Assembly: GCA_000341795.1 (NCBI GenBank)
Contig: AODO01000069.1
Location: forward strand, 1 to 64,000
DNA length: 64,000 nt
Direction of reading: 5' to 3'
Source of the DNA: Rhodococcus triatomae BKS 15-14
GTDB lineage: Bacteria; Actinomycetota; Actinomycetes; Mycobacteriales; Mycobacteriaceae
Under the pieces are notes generated by a model that worked only from the letters and a program-made list of their open reading frames with translations, had not been told where the DNA came from and searched no databases. Made by a program: the position numbers and the translations under genes. Shown here piece after piece: positions 34,820 to 42,822 of this stretch. How positions within the stretch are numbered: position 1 is the stretch's first letter; each line of letters opens with the position of its first letter.

Positions 34820-37054
34820 TCAGCCGCGGGCGGCCAGGCCGACTGCGGCAGCGACGATGTCGTGTTCGGACAGCAGGACCAGCCGCGCCGCGTCCCCGAG
34901 CGGGACGTAGCTGTCGGCACTGGCGACGCGGGCCATCGGTCCGGTGAAGCCGCCGTCGACCAGTGCCGCGAGCACTCCCTCGGACACCCCACCCGAGGCG
35001 CGCGTCTCGTCCGCGACCAGCACCCGCCCGGTCGCGTTCGCCTCGCGCAGCAGGTCGCCGACCGGGAGGGGGGCGAGCCACCTCAGATCGAGGACGCGGG
35101 CACGGATCCCCTTCTTCGCCAACGTCTTCGCTGCGCGCAGGCTCAGGTACAGGCCGTTCCCGAACGTGACGACGGTGAGGTCGCGGCCGTCGCCGTGCAC
35201 CCGGCCACGGCCGATCGCAGCGTGCTCGCCGACCCCCGGATACGGAGCCAGCCAGCCTCCGTCTCCAGGCTCGTGCAGGTCCCGTGTGTGATAGCGGGCG
35301 ATGGGTTCGAGGAAGACGCACACCGTCCCCGACGTCCGGGCGGCGGCGACGCAGGTACGCAGTATCGCGGCCGCGTCGTCGGGGAGCGACGGGGAGGCGA
35401 CCACGATCCCCGGGACGTCTCGCAGCACGGCGACGGCGTCGTCGTTGTGGAAGTGTCCCCCGAATCCTTCCTGGTAGCCGTACCCGGCAATCCGCACCAC
35501 CATCGGGTTCCGGTACTGGCCTGCCGAGAAGAAGCCCAGTGTCGCTGCCTCCCCACGTATCTGGTCCTCCGCGTTGTGCAGGTAGGCGAGGTACTGGATC
35601 TCCGGGACCGGCAGCAGTCCGGACAGTCCGGCGCCGGCGGCGAGCCCGAGGATCGCCTGTTCGTCGAGGAGGGTGTCGAACACCCGCGCCGAGCCGAACC
35701 GCTCGGCGAGTCCCCGGGTCACGCCGTACACGCCGCCCTTGCGGCCGACGTCCTCACCGAAGACGATCGTGGTCGGGTCGGTGTCGAGCGCCTCCGCGAG
35801 CGCGGCGTTGACGGCCTTCGCCACCGTCAGTCCGGCCTCGTGCTCCGTCCGACCCGGTTTCAGCGCGGAGACGTGTTGCACGTGTCCGGCGACGATCGCC
35901 GCCGACGGGCCCGCCAGCGGGCGTACGACCTCGGCGCGGGTGGTGAGCGGCGACTCCCCGAGTACGGCGCGGGCGGCGTCGTCCACCCGGTCCCCGACCT
36001 CCCGGTACCGGGCGAGCACCTCCTCGGGAGTCACGGCGCCGGAGGCGACCAGCAGGCGGGCGCTCCCGACGAGCGGGTCCCGTTCGAGGTCGGCGGCGAG
36101 TTCGGCACGCGAGCGGTACGCGGACTCCACGTCCGACCCGGCGTGCCCCATCAACCGCACCGTGCGCAGGTGCAGGAATGCGGGCCGGCGCTGCGCACGT
36201 ACGAATTCGACTGCCCGCGTTGCGGTGTCGTGAGCGTCGGCGAGATCGCACCCATCGGCGGCGAAGTACTCCAGTCCCGTCCGACCCGAGTACGCGGCGG
36301 CGATCCAGCCCGGCGCGGTGGGGACACTGATGCCGATGCCGTTGTCCTCGCACACGAACAGCACCGGCAGCGGCAGGCGCCGGTAGGCGAGGTTGGTCGC
36401 CGCGTTGACCGCACCGACGGCGGTCGAATGATTGGCCGATGCGTCCCCGAAGCTGCACACCACGACCGCGTCGCCCGGCCACTCCGAACCGACCCCGATG
36501 CGGCGGGCCCGCTCGATCGCGAACGCAACCCCGACCGCCCGGGGCAGGTGCGAGGCGATGGTGGAGGTCTGCGGGATCACCGCGAGGTCGTGCCTGCCGA
36601 ACACCTTGTGCCGTCCGCCGGACGCCGGGTCCTGCGCGGCGGCGACCACCCCGAGGAGAACGTCGCGTACCGGATCGCGGCCACCCGCACGGAACGCGCG
36701 TTCGACGAAGAAGGCACCCGAACGGTAGTGCAGCAGAGCAGGATCCGTGACTCGCACGGCAGCGGACACGGCCGCGTTGCCCTCGTGCCCGGCGGAACCG
36801 ATCGTGTAGAAGCCGCGCCCCTGGGCGCGCAGCCGCCGCGCCGCGAGGTCGAGGTGGCGGCTGGTGAGCTGGGCGTCGAAGAGTTCGAGTGCGCGGGCCG
36901 TGGTGAGTTCCGAGCCGGGCCGGATCGTGTCGGCACGGAGCGTCGCCGCCGTCAGTTCCCCGACGGCGGCGACGAAGTGCGCCTCGACCGGGTCGGTCGA
37001 TTCCGGCCGACCCGGGCCGGTCAGGCCTGGCCGCTGGCGGCCGGATCCATCCAC
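34820..37054 (-). CDS. Fused E1 alpha-beta 2-oxoacid dehydrogenase (thiamine-diphosphate dependent)
   Basis: A 744-residue protein joining both E1 chains. The alpha part (residues ~30-390) has FYTIGSAGHEGNAAV, RSGAFFVE and a TPP motif beginning SFGDASANHS and ending VCEDN. The beta part (residues ~410-744) has VFGEDVGRKGGVYGVT, EIQYLAY, a YGYQEGFGGHFHNDD loop and a DLRWLAPLP/VADE transketolase C-terminal domain. The start GTG 37054 has GGGAGG just upstream and overlaps the VOC gene by 34 nt. Such enzymes decarboxylate pyruvate or branched 2-oxoacids onto a lipoyl E2, but no E2 or E3 is nearby. Confidence 0.85.
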   Translation of the reverse strand: MDGSGRQRPGLTGPGRPESTDPVEAHFVAAVGELTAATLRADTIRPGSELTTARALELFDAQLTSRHLDLAARRLRAQGRGFYTIGSAGHEGNAAVSAAVRVTDPALLHYRSGAFFVERAFRAGGRDPVRDVLLGVVAAAQDPASGGRHKVFGRHDLAVIPQTSTIASHLPRAVGVAFAIERARRIGVGSEWPGDAVVVCSFGDASANHSTAVGAVNAATNLAYRRLPLPVLFVCEDNGIGISVPTAPGWIAAAYSGRTGLEYFAADGCDLADAHDTATRAVEFVRAQRRPAFLHLRTVRLMGHAGSDVESAYRSRAELAADLERDPLVGSARLLVASGAVTPEEVLARYREVGDRVDDAARAVLGESPLTTRAEVVRPLAGPSAAIVAGHVQHVSALKPGRTEHEAGLTVAKAVNAALAEALDTDPTTIVFGEDVGRKGGVYGVTRGLAERFGSARVFDTLLDEQAILGLAAGAGLSGLLPVPEIQYLAYLHNAEDQIRGEAATLGFFSAGQYRNPMVVRIAGYGYQEGFGGHFHNDDAVAVLRDVPGIVVASPSLPDDAAAILRTCVAAARTSGTVCVFLEPIARYHTRDLHEPGDGGWLAPYPGVGEHAAIGRGRVHGDGRDLTVVTFGNGLYLSLRAAKTLAKKGIRARVLDLRWLAPLPVGDLLREANATGRVLVADETRASGGVSEGVLAALVDGGFTGPMARVASADSYVPLGDAARLVLLSEHDIVAAAVGLAARG

Positions 37055-37428
37055 ATGACCTCCCAGACGTGCCCGTCCAGGTCGCGGAACGCACGGCCGT
37101 ACATGTAGCCGTGGTCCTGTGGCTGCATCCACTGACTTCCACCCGCGGCGATCGCGGCATCGACGAGACCGTCCACCTCGTCCCGGCTCTCCGCCGACAC
37201 GCAGAGCAGCACCTCCCGCGCCTTCGCGGTGTCGCAGATCTCGTCGGCGATGAAATCCTGGAACCGGGGCGTCTCGAGGAGCATCACCATCGTGTGCTCG
37301 TTGATCACCATGCACGCCGTCTGCTCGTCGCAGAACTGGTCGTTGAACTCGAATCCGAGCCCGTCGAAGAACTTCCGTGTCGCGGCGACATCCGTGACCG
37401 GAAGGTTGGGGAACATCATGCGGGACAT
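37021..37428 (-). CDS. VOC (glyoxalase/bleomycin-resistance) family protein
   Basis: A 135-residue protein starting at ATG 37428 (MSRMMFPNLPVTDV) with GGAG upstream. Two beta-alpha-beta modules of the VOC fold are seen: DVAATRKFFDGLGFEFNDQF and the C-terminal YGRAFRDLDGHVWEVMWM. The central TMVMLLETPRFQDF matches the subgroup lacking a full set of metal ligands. Its 3' end overlaps the fused E1 gene, so both are probably translated from one message. Substrate unknown. Confidence 0.85.
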   Translation of the reverse strand: MSRMMFPNLPVTDVAATRKFFDGLGFEFNDQFCDEQTACMVINEHTMVMLLETPRFQDFIADEICDTAKAREVLLCVSAESRDEVDGLVDAAIAAGGSQWMQPQDHGYMYGRAFRDLDGHVWEVMWMDPAASGQA

Positions 37429-37463
37429 CGTGGGCTCCGTTTCCGTGCGTACGACTCGAATTC

Positions 37464-37482
37464 CATCCTCGGTGTGAGGATG
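37464..37482. terminator. Small hairpin between the SDR and VOC genes
   Basis: CATCCTC and GAGGATG (7 bp) flank a 5-nt loop in the 104-bp gap. It may end the SDR transcript or be a binding palindrome. Confidence 0.35.
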
Positions 37483-37532
37483 TCGGATGTACAGACCGAC
37501 ACGGTCACGAAAACTCATCGCACCCCGGAGAC

Positions 37533-38336
37533 TCAGCCCACCTGCCACACCGCCGGCCAGTCCTTGCCGCGGAACGCCGCGTCGATGCCACCGTCGACGA
37601 ACAGCACCGAGCCCACCACGTACGTCGACTCGGGCCCCAGCAGGAACGCGACGAGGGCGGCGACCTCCTCGGGCTTGCCCCCACGCCCGGCCGGGACCGC
37701 CCCGACGAAGCCCTTCATCGCTTCGCCGACCAGCGGATCCTCGCGACCGACCACCGTCATCGGGGTCTCGATGATTCCGGGGGCGACGGCGTTGAGCCGG
37801 ATGCCGTCGCGGATGTACTCCGCGGACTTCGTGCGGGCGTACCAGGCGACGGCGGCCTTGCTGACGGGATACGCGTGCACGGAGGCGAGGTCCCCGAACT
37901 CCGAGGTGATCTCGGCGGCCTTCCGCCCGTCACCGGCGAGGCACGCCTCCGCGGCCTCGACGGGCCAGCCGGGCGAGGTGGTCGTCGAGTTCGAGCTGAT
38001 CAGCACCACCGATGCTCCGTCGCCGGCGGCGAGCAGGGGACGGAGTCCCTCGAGCAGTTCGACGGCGCCGAAGTAGTTGAGCTCGATGACGTCGGCGGCG
38101 GGCCGTCCCGCGGCGGGGGCCAGCCCGGCGAACGGCACGAACCCGTCGAGGGAGTCGCCGGCGAGTGCGGTCACCTCTGCCACGGCCTGCGCACGCCCCT
38201 GCGGGCTTCGGAGGTCGGCGATCACGTCGGCGTCCCTGATGTCGACCCCGATCACGCGATGCCCGTCCGACTCGAGGCGAGCCTTGGTGGCGGCGCCGAT
38301 GCCCGAGGCGGATCCGGTCAGAACGTAGGTACCCAT
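37533..38336 (-). CDS. Short-chain dehydrogenase/reductase (SDR), hydroxysteroid-dehydrogenase-like
   Basis: A 267-residue NAD(P)-dependent oxidoreductase beginning MGTYVLTGSASGIGAAT, the classic SDR cofactor motif. IRDADVIADLRSP marks the cofactor-specificity region, VLISSNSTTTS the catalytic Ser region and YPVSKAAVAWYAR the catalytic Tyr and Lys. VAPGIIETPM and DGGIDAAFRG close the fold. The long insertion before the catalytic Tyr (GWPVEAAEACLAGDG) resembles 3-alpha-hydroxysteroid dehydrogenases. Direct repeats upstream (38411-38435) may bind a regulator. Confidence 0.88.
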   Translation of the reverse strand: MGTYVLTGSASGIGAATKARLESDGHRVIGVDIRDADVIADLRSPQGRAQAVAEVTALAGDSLDGFVPFAGLAPAAGRPAADVIELNYFGAVELLEGLRPLLAAGDGASVVLISSNSTTTSPGWPVEAAEACLAGDGRKAAEITSEFGDLASVHAYPVSKAAVAWYARTKSAEYIRDGIRLNAVAPGIIETPMTVVGREDPLVGEAMKGFVGAVPAGRGGKPEEVAALVAFLLGPESTYVVGSVLFVDGGIDAAFRGKDWPAVWQVG

Positions 38337-38410
38337 TGACTTCCCTTCGCGACACGGGCCGACGCGCCGGAATGCACGGCGGCCACCCGGTCACGGTAGG
38401 TGCGTCGCAC

Positions 38411-38435
38411 CGTTCCCATCGAGAAACGTTCCCAT
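38411..38435 (-). promoter_or_regulatory. ATGGGAACG direct repeat upstream of the SDR gene
   Basis: The 9-mer occurs at 38411-38419 and 38427-38435, read on the minus strand, with a 16-bp period, 75-100 nt before the SDR start. This spacing is typical of activator sites, but no regulator is known. Confidence 0.3.
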
Positions 38436-38459
38436 TGACCGGGTGATTTCCGGATCCGG

Positions 38460-38690
38460 TTCGATTCGACCAACGGTTTTCGCGCCGTCGTGGACATCGG
38501 CCTGCTCGGCGCGTTCCACGTCGCCCAGGCCGGTTTAGACCAGTTGAAGGAACCGGTGGGAGCGTGCTCTGCGTGCCCGGAGGACAGTCGTTCATCACCC
38601 TGCTCGACCAGGTGCATGTCGTCGCCGCGAAAGCCGTTGTGGGCCAACACATGTGGTCACTTGCCCGGGAAAGGTCGCGGACGGTCGTCT
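38460..38690 (+). pseudogene. Remnant of a short-chain dehydrogenase gene, frameshifted
   Basis: One plus-strand frame reads FDSTNGFRAVVDIGLLGAFHVAQAG (split here by the length limit: FDSTNGFRAVVDIG then LLGAFHVAQAG), the mid-region of an SDR of the dienoyl-CoA-reductase type. The homology then continues in another frame from about 38564 with VPGGQSFITLLDQVHVVAAKA, which covers the catalytic-region helix. No start, cofactor motif or C-terminus remains. It looks like a decayed fragment left by deletion. Confidence 0.65.
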
Positions 38691-38722
38691 CGCCCCCGCG
38701 GACGACGTCCACGGACCGCCGG

Positions 38723-39190
38723 TCAGGCGCGCTGCAACCGTGCCGTCAGGTGGTGTGTCAGCGGCGTCTCGGCGTGGGCCATCCACAGGTCGTAGGTCAG
38801 GGTGTCCCCGCCGACGACGAGGCGCCTACGCACCTCGTGCACCGGCTTGGCGTCCGGCGAGCGCGCGAACGAGAGCAGCGTGAGATCGAGTACGCCGTCG
38901 ACGAGATCGCCGCGCTGGATCTCGACGAATCCCGTCGGCTGGCTCACCAGCAGTTCCACGGCGCCACCGCTGCGGCGCAGGTAGCCGTTCTCGGTGTGCA
39001 GTGGCCGTTCGCGTGCGGGGGACCACGTACGGGAGCGGTACGCGAGGAACGGCTTGCCGGGCATCTCGGTGAACTCGATCTCCTCCTCGTAGGAGAAGCT
39101 CTCGATCGTCGGGTAGTGGCCGGTGCCCGTGCCGGTCCACGACCCGGCGAAGACCCCGAGTTCACCGAGCAGGTCGTCCGTCACGTCCAT
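38723..39190 (-). CDS. Nitrobindin family (DUF1794) heme-binding beta-barrel protein
   Basis: A 155-residue protein starting at ATG 39190 (MDVTDDLLGELG). It has the family signature GSWTGTGTGHYPTI, then FSYEEEIEFTEMPGKPFLAYRSRTW and a C-terminal THHLTARLQRA whose His is expected to ligate heme. Nitrobindins are small 10-strand barrels binding ferric heme and handling NO or peroxynitrite. GGGAG lies about 8 nt upstream. Divergent from the CoA-transferase gene. Confidence 0.88.
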   Translation of the reverse strand: MDVTDDLLGELGVFAGSWTGTGTGHYPTIESFSYEEEIEFTEMPGKPFLAYRSRTWSPARERPLHTENGYLRRSGGAVELLVSQPTGFVEIQRGDLVDGVLDLTLLSFARSPDAKPVHEVRRRLVVGGDTLTYDLWMAHAETPLTHHLTARLQRA

Positions 39191-39397
39191 CTCCTCACTC
39201 CCGCACGCCGGTCGCCGCGATCGGCGCCGCGTTCGAGCGTAGTTCCCGGATACCGTGATCGGATCTGCACCGGCAGCACGGACCGGCCTGATCACACGAT
39301 CGCCGCGGCGACGCGGCCGGGCCACCGGCCTGCCCTCGCCGGGCCACCGATAACATTGCCTTTGCTAAATGGATGGACGCCGAAGGAACACACAGCC

Positions 39398-40909
39398 GTG
39401 AGCAGGATCAAGAACACCGCCCTCGCCTCCAAGGTGGCCTCGGCCAGGGACGCCGCGGCGGTGATCAACACCGGCGACACGGTCGCAATCAGCGGATTCG
39501 CATCCGCGGGGACCCCGAAGGCGGTGATCCCCGCACTCGCCGACCGAATCCGCGGGGCCCGTGCCGCGGGTGGAGACTTCACGATCAACCTGCTCACCGG
39601 CGCATCCGTGTCGGCGGAGGCCGAACGGGTCCTCGCCGAAGTCGACGGAATCGCCCTCCGCATGCCCTATCAGTCGGAGCCGACCGCGCGCCGCAGGATC
39701 AACGACGGGCGGATGGACTACGTCGACATCCACCTCTCGCACGTCGCCCAGCAGGTGTGGGAAGGCTACTACGGGAAGGTCGACGTCGCGATCGTCGAGA
39801 TCTCCGGCATCACCGAGTCCGGCGAACTGATCCCGTCCGCATCCATCGGCAACAACAAGACCTGGCTCGACGTCGCGGACCGGATCGTCCTCGAGGTGAA
39901 CTCCTGGGTTCCCGAGGCGATGGCCGGGATGCACGACGTGTACTACGGCACCGCCCTGCCCCCGAATCGCACGCCGTTGGAACTCACCCGCGTGGCCGAC
40001 CGGATCGGGCAGCCCACCTTCCGGGTCGACCCGTCGAAGGTCGTCGCGGTCGTCGAGACGAACGTCCCCGACAGCGCCAGTGAGCTGACCGAACCGGACG
40101 AGGTGAGCCTGGCGATCGCCGGACACGTCCTCGACTTCTTCGCCCACGAGGTGAAGGCGGGACGGCTGCCCGCCGGCTCGCTCCTCCCCCTGCAGGCGGG
40201 CATCGGCAATGTCGCCAACGCCGTGCTGGGAGGCCTCGACCGCGGCGGCTACAAGGATCTGACCTGCTATTCCGAGGTCATCCAGGACTCGATGCTGCGG
40301 CTGATCAAGGACGGGGCCGTGGCGCACGCGTCGGCGACCTCCCTCGCGTTGTCCGCGAAGGGCCTGGCGGAACTGACCGACAACATCGACTTCTACCGCA
40401 CGCACATCACGCTGCGCCCGCAGGAGATCAGCAACCACCCCGAGGTGGTGCGCCGGCTCGGGATCATCGCGATGAACGGCATGCTCGAGGCCGACGTCTA
40501 CGGCAACGTGAACTCCACCCATGTGATGGGCACGAAGATCATGAACGGCATCGGCGGCTCCGGCGACTTCGCCCGCAACGGCTACCTGTCGATGTTCCTC
40601 AGCCCGTCCACCGCGAAGGGCGGCGCCATCTCGTCGATCGTCCCGATGGTGCCGCACGTCGACCACACCGAGCACGACGTGCAGGTCCTGGTCACCGAGC
40701 AGGGCCTGGCGGACCTGCGCGGACTGTCGCCCCGCAAACGGGCACGGGTCGTCGTCGACCGCTGCGCCCACCCCGAGTTCCGGCCGTTGCTGCACGACTA
40801 CCTGTCGCGGGCCGAGGCACGGTCCGGGGCCGGCCACACCCCGCACCTGCTCGGCGAGGCGTTCTCGTTCCACGAGAGGTTCAACGCCACCGGCTCGATG
40901 CTTCCGTAG
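39398..40909 (+). CDS. Acetyl-CoA hydrolase/CoA-transferase (succinyl-CoA:acetate type)
   Basis: A 503-residue enzyme that moves CoA between acyl-CoA and a carboxylate, for example succinyl-CoA and acetate or propionate. GTG 39398 follows GAAGGA. VINTGDTVAISGFASAG opens the first domain. PLQAGIGNVANAVLGGL and YSEVIQDSMLRLI carry the conserved glycine loop and the catalytic-region Glu. GGSGDFARNGYLS and VTEQGLADLRGLSPRKRA are family signatures. It probably works in acetate or propionate handling. Followed by an esterase gene 61 nt downstream. Confidence 0.9.
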   Translation: MSRIKNTALASKVASARDAAAVINTGDTVAISGFASAGTPKAVIPALADRIRGARAAGGDFTINLLTGASVSAEAERVLAEVDGIALRMPYQSEPTARRRINDGRMDYVDIHLSHVAQQVWEGYYGKVDVAIVEISGITESGELIPSASIGNNKTWLDVADRIVLEVNSWVPEAMAGMHDVYYGTALPPNRTPLELTRVADRIGQPTFRVDPSKVVAVVETNVPDSASELTEPDEVSLAIAGHVLDFFAHEVKAGRLPAGSLLPLQAGIGNVANAVLGGLDRGGYKDLTCYSEVIQDSMLRLIKDGAVAHASATSLALSAKGLAELTDNIDFYRTHITLRPQEISNHPEVVRRLGIIAMNGMLEADVYGNVNSTHVMGTKIMNGIGGSGDFARNGYLSMFLSPSTAKGGAISSIVPMVPHVDHTEHDVQVLVTEQGLADLRGLSPRKRARVVVDRCAHPEFRPLLHDYLSRAEARSGAGHTPHLLGEAFSFHERFNATGSMLP

Positions 40910-40970
40910 TTCGCCGCCGAACAGCCGGCTCGCGTCCTACACTCCGGATCACCTGAGGAAAGGGGCGCCG

Positions 40971-41891
40971 GTGCGCGAATTCGATCCGGAGCTGCGGTTG
41001 GCACGGTTCCTGCCCCGCACACTCGTCACGAGGCACACCGCGGGGCCGATCCGCCGGCTGACGGGGCTGCCCGCCCGCAAGGGCCCGGCCGGCGGGGAGC
41101 TCGTCCACGTCGACGACGACGTCACCGTGCGGGTGTTCCGACCGGCGGGCGCCCGCGGCGCGGCGCCCGCCGTGCTGTTCGTCCACGGCGGCGGCTTCGT
41201 CATCGGCAGCGCCGCCATGGGCGACGGCCTGTGTCGGCGGATCGCGTCGGAACTCGGCATGGTGGCGGCATCGGTCGAATACCGCCTTGCCCCGCAGCAC
41301 CCGTACCCGACACCGCTCGAGGACTGCTATCGCGCGCTGAGTTGGCTTGCCGCGCAACCGGATGTGAATTCCACCCGGATTGCGATCATGGGCGAGAGCG
41401 CGGGCGGGAACCTGGCGGCGGCACTGACGCTGCTGGCACGCGACCGCGGCGAGATCTCCCCCGCGATGCAGGTGCTGTCGTACCCGATGCTCGACGACCG
41501 CACCTGTGACCGCACCGACGTCGACCCGCGACGCCTCCGGGTGTGGAGTCCGGCGAGCAATCGATTCGGGTGGCGGTCCTACCTCGGCGCCGCCACGGAC
41601 GAGGTTCCGCCGCTGGCCGCGCCGGCCCGGTACGAGGACCTGACCGGTCTGCCGCCGACCTGGATCGGCGTCGGCACCCATGACCTGTTCCACGACGAGG
41701 ACGTCGCCTATGCCGCCCGGCTCGTCTCGGCGGGTGTTCCCACCACGCTGCACGTCGTGCCGGGCGCCTATCACGGCTTCGACATGATCGAGACCGGCAG
41801 TGCCGTCTCGCGTGCCTACCGGCGGGAACAGCGGCGCGTTCTCGCGTCGCTTCTCGGCGAAAGCGCGGTGGACTCCTCCGACGCGACCTGA
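40971..41891 (+). CDS. Alpha/beta hydrolase, HSL-type lipase/esterase
   Basis: A 306-residue esterase of the hormone-sensitive-lipase family. The start is GTG 40971. FVHGGGFVIGS is the HGGG oxyanion-hole motif, YRLAPQHPYP the usual follower, and IMGESAGGNLAAAL holds the nucleophile Ser. GTHDLFHDEDV contributes the Asp and GAYHGFDM the His. No signal peptide, so it is cytoplasmic. It may follow the CoA-transferase on one message. Substrates are likely short-chain acyl esters. Confidence 0.9.
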   Translation: MREFDPELRLARFLPRTLVTRHTAGPIRRLTGLPARKGPAGGELVHVDDDVTVRVFRPAGARGAAPAVLFVHGGGFVIGSAAMGDGLCRRIASELGMVAASVEYRLAPQHPYPTPLEDCYRALSWLAAQPDVNSTRIAIMGESAGGNLAAALTLLARDRGEISPAMQVLSYPMLDDRTCDRTDVDPRRLRVWSPASNRFGWRSYLGAATDEVPPLAAPARYEDLTGLPPTWIGVGTHDLFHDEDVAYAARLVSAGVPTTLHVVPGAYHGFDMIETGSAVSRAYRREQRRVLASLLGESAVDSSDAT

Positions 41892-41938
41892 GTCCGCCGC
41901 TCGCGTCGACCCGTGATCTCGACTTCCGGACAGTGGTG

Positions 41939-41957
41939 TTAGCTTAGCCTAACGATA
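41939..41957. promoter_or_regulatory. IdeR/DtxR iron box
   Basis: TTAGCTTAGCCTAACGATA matches the 19-bp DtxR/IdeR consensus TTAGGTTAGGCTAACCTAA at 14 positions, with the central dyad intact. It lies 65 bp before the MTB12-like gene and its siderophore-binding partner, so Fe-IdeR should repress both in iron-replete cells. Confidence 0.75.
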
Positions 41958-42004
41958 GTTGGCGCGCCGCAGAGGAGCGCTCACCACAGGAAGACGAAGT
42001 ACGC

Positions 42005-42025
42005 ATGACTGGCACGACGCGATGA
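42005..42025 (+). promoter_or_regulatory. Seven-codon uORF overlapping the MTB12-like start
   Basis: ATG ACT GGC ACG ACG CGA TGA. AGGAAG lies about 10 nt upstream of this ATG, and its stop overlaps the start at 42022 as ATGA. The downstream gene has no good ribosome site of its own, so it is probably translated by reinitiation. Confidence 0.45.
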
Positions 42026-42822
42026 GCGTTCACACGGGCTACGACGATCCCGGCCTCGACGATCAGGAGCACGACGACCGCGGGTGGACATCCGCGCGGC
42101 GCGGCATTCACTGGCCCACGGTGCTGGTGTCCACGTGCGCGGCGGTCGTCGTCGGTGCCGCCGTCCCCGGCCTGGTCCTGCTCGGCATGCACCTCGGCAA
42201 CGAGGAGCAGCAGGTCGTGGTGACGATGGAGACCCCGCCCGGCCTGTCGGCCCGCGCGGCCGACAGCGGCGTCAGCGTTCTCGAACCACAGGCTCCCGCG
42301 GCAACGCCCGCACCGGCGGCACCGGCGGCACCTGCTGCGGCGGCCCCGGCCCCGGCTTCTGCTCCGGCCCCGGCTGCGGCGGCACCCCCGGCGGCGGCAC
42401 CCGCGGCGGCGCCCGCTGCGGCCGTGAGCACGGGACCGACGACACCCGAGCTCTCGACCCTGAACAACCTGCTCGTCCAGGGCCTCGCCCCGAGCACGAG
42501 CGACACCGACCTCGCCTCGGGCCTCGAGGGCGGTTCGGCCGGCGTGCCCACCGTGCGCGGCGTTGGCAACGCACTGAACCTCGCCTCCGGTGTCTACAAG
42601 TGGAACCTCGAAGGCCCCGTCACCGTCGACGGCGACATCGCTCGCGCCCAGCTCAGCACCTCGCTCATGGGCGGAGCACCCGGGCGCGCCACCCTCAAGT
42701 GGTACTGGATCGACGGTCAGTGGAAACTCAGCAACGACAGCCTCTGCTTCATGGCGTACCGCGCCATGGTCAGCTGCACGGTGCCCGGCAACCCCGGCGG
42801 ACCGAACGGACATCCGGCATGA
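42022..42822 (+). CDS. Membrane-anchored MTB12-like low-molecular-weight antigen
   Basis: A 266-residue protein starting at ATG 42022. It has a short acidic cytoplasmic part (DDQEHDDRG), one TM helix (VLVSTCAAVVVGAAVPGLVL), and a long Pro/Ala linker (residues ~90-135). A C-terminal MTB12-like domain then runs LSTLNNLLVQGLA, GNALNLASGVYKWNLEGPVTVDG and WYWIDGQWKLSNDSLCFM. MTB12/CFP-2 proteins are surface antigens of unknown function. The gene overlaps a siderophore-binding lipoprotein gene (ATGA) and lies behind an iron box, so it may assist iron-siderophore uptake (inference). Confidence 0.8.
   Translation: MSVHTGYDDPGLDDQEHDDRGWTSARRGIHWPTVLVSTCAAVVVGAAVPGLVLLGMHLGNEEQQVVVTMETPPGLSARAADSGVSVLEPQAPAATPAPAAPAAPAAAAPAPASAPAPAAAAPPAAAPAAAPAAAVSTGPTTPELSTLNNLLVQGLAPSTSDTDLASGLEGGSAGVPTVRGVGNALNLASGVYKWNLEGPVTVDGDIARAQLSTSLMGGAPGRATLKWYWIDGQWKLSNDSLCFMAYRAMVSCTVPGNPGGPNGHPA

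Larger units (their letters stand above)
38337..38722. other. Gene-poor region with regulatory repeats and a decayed SDR
   Basis: 386 bp between two minus-strand genes. The left part is the presumed promoter of the SDR gene with an ATGGGAACG direct repeat; the right part (38460-38690) carries the plus-strand remnant of another SDR. No intact ORF. Confidence 0.6.

Noticed and set aside
42285-42425. Repetitive Ala/Pro codons resembling a repeat array
   Set aside because: It is the in-frame Pro/Ala linker of the MTB12-like protein; no spacer structure, so not CRISPR.
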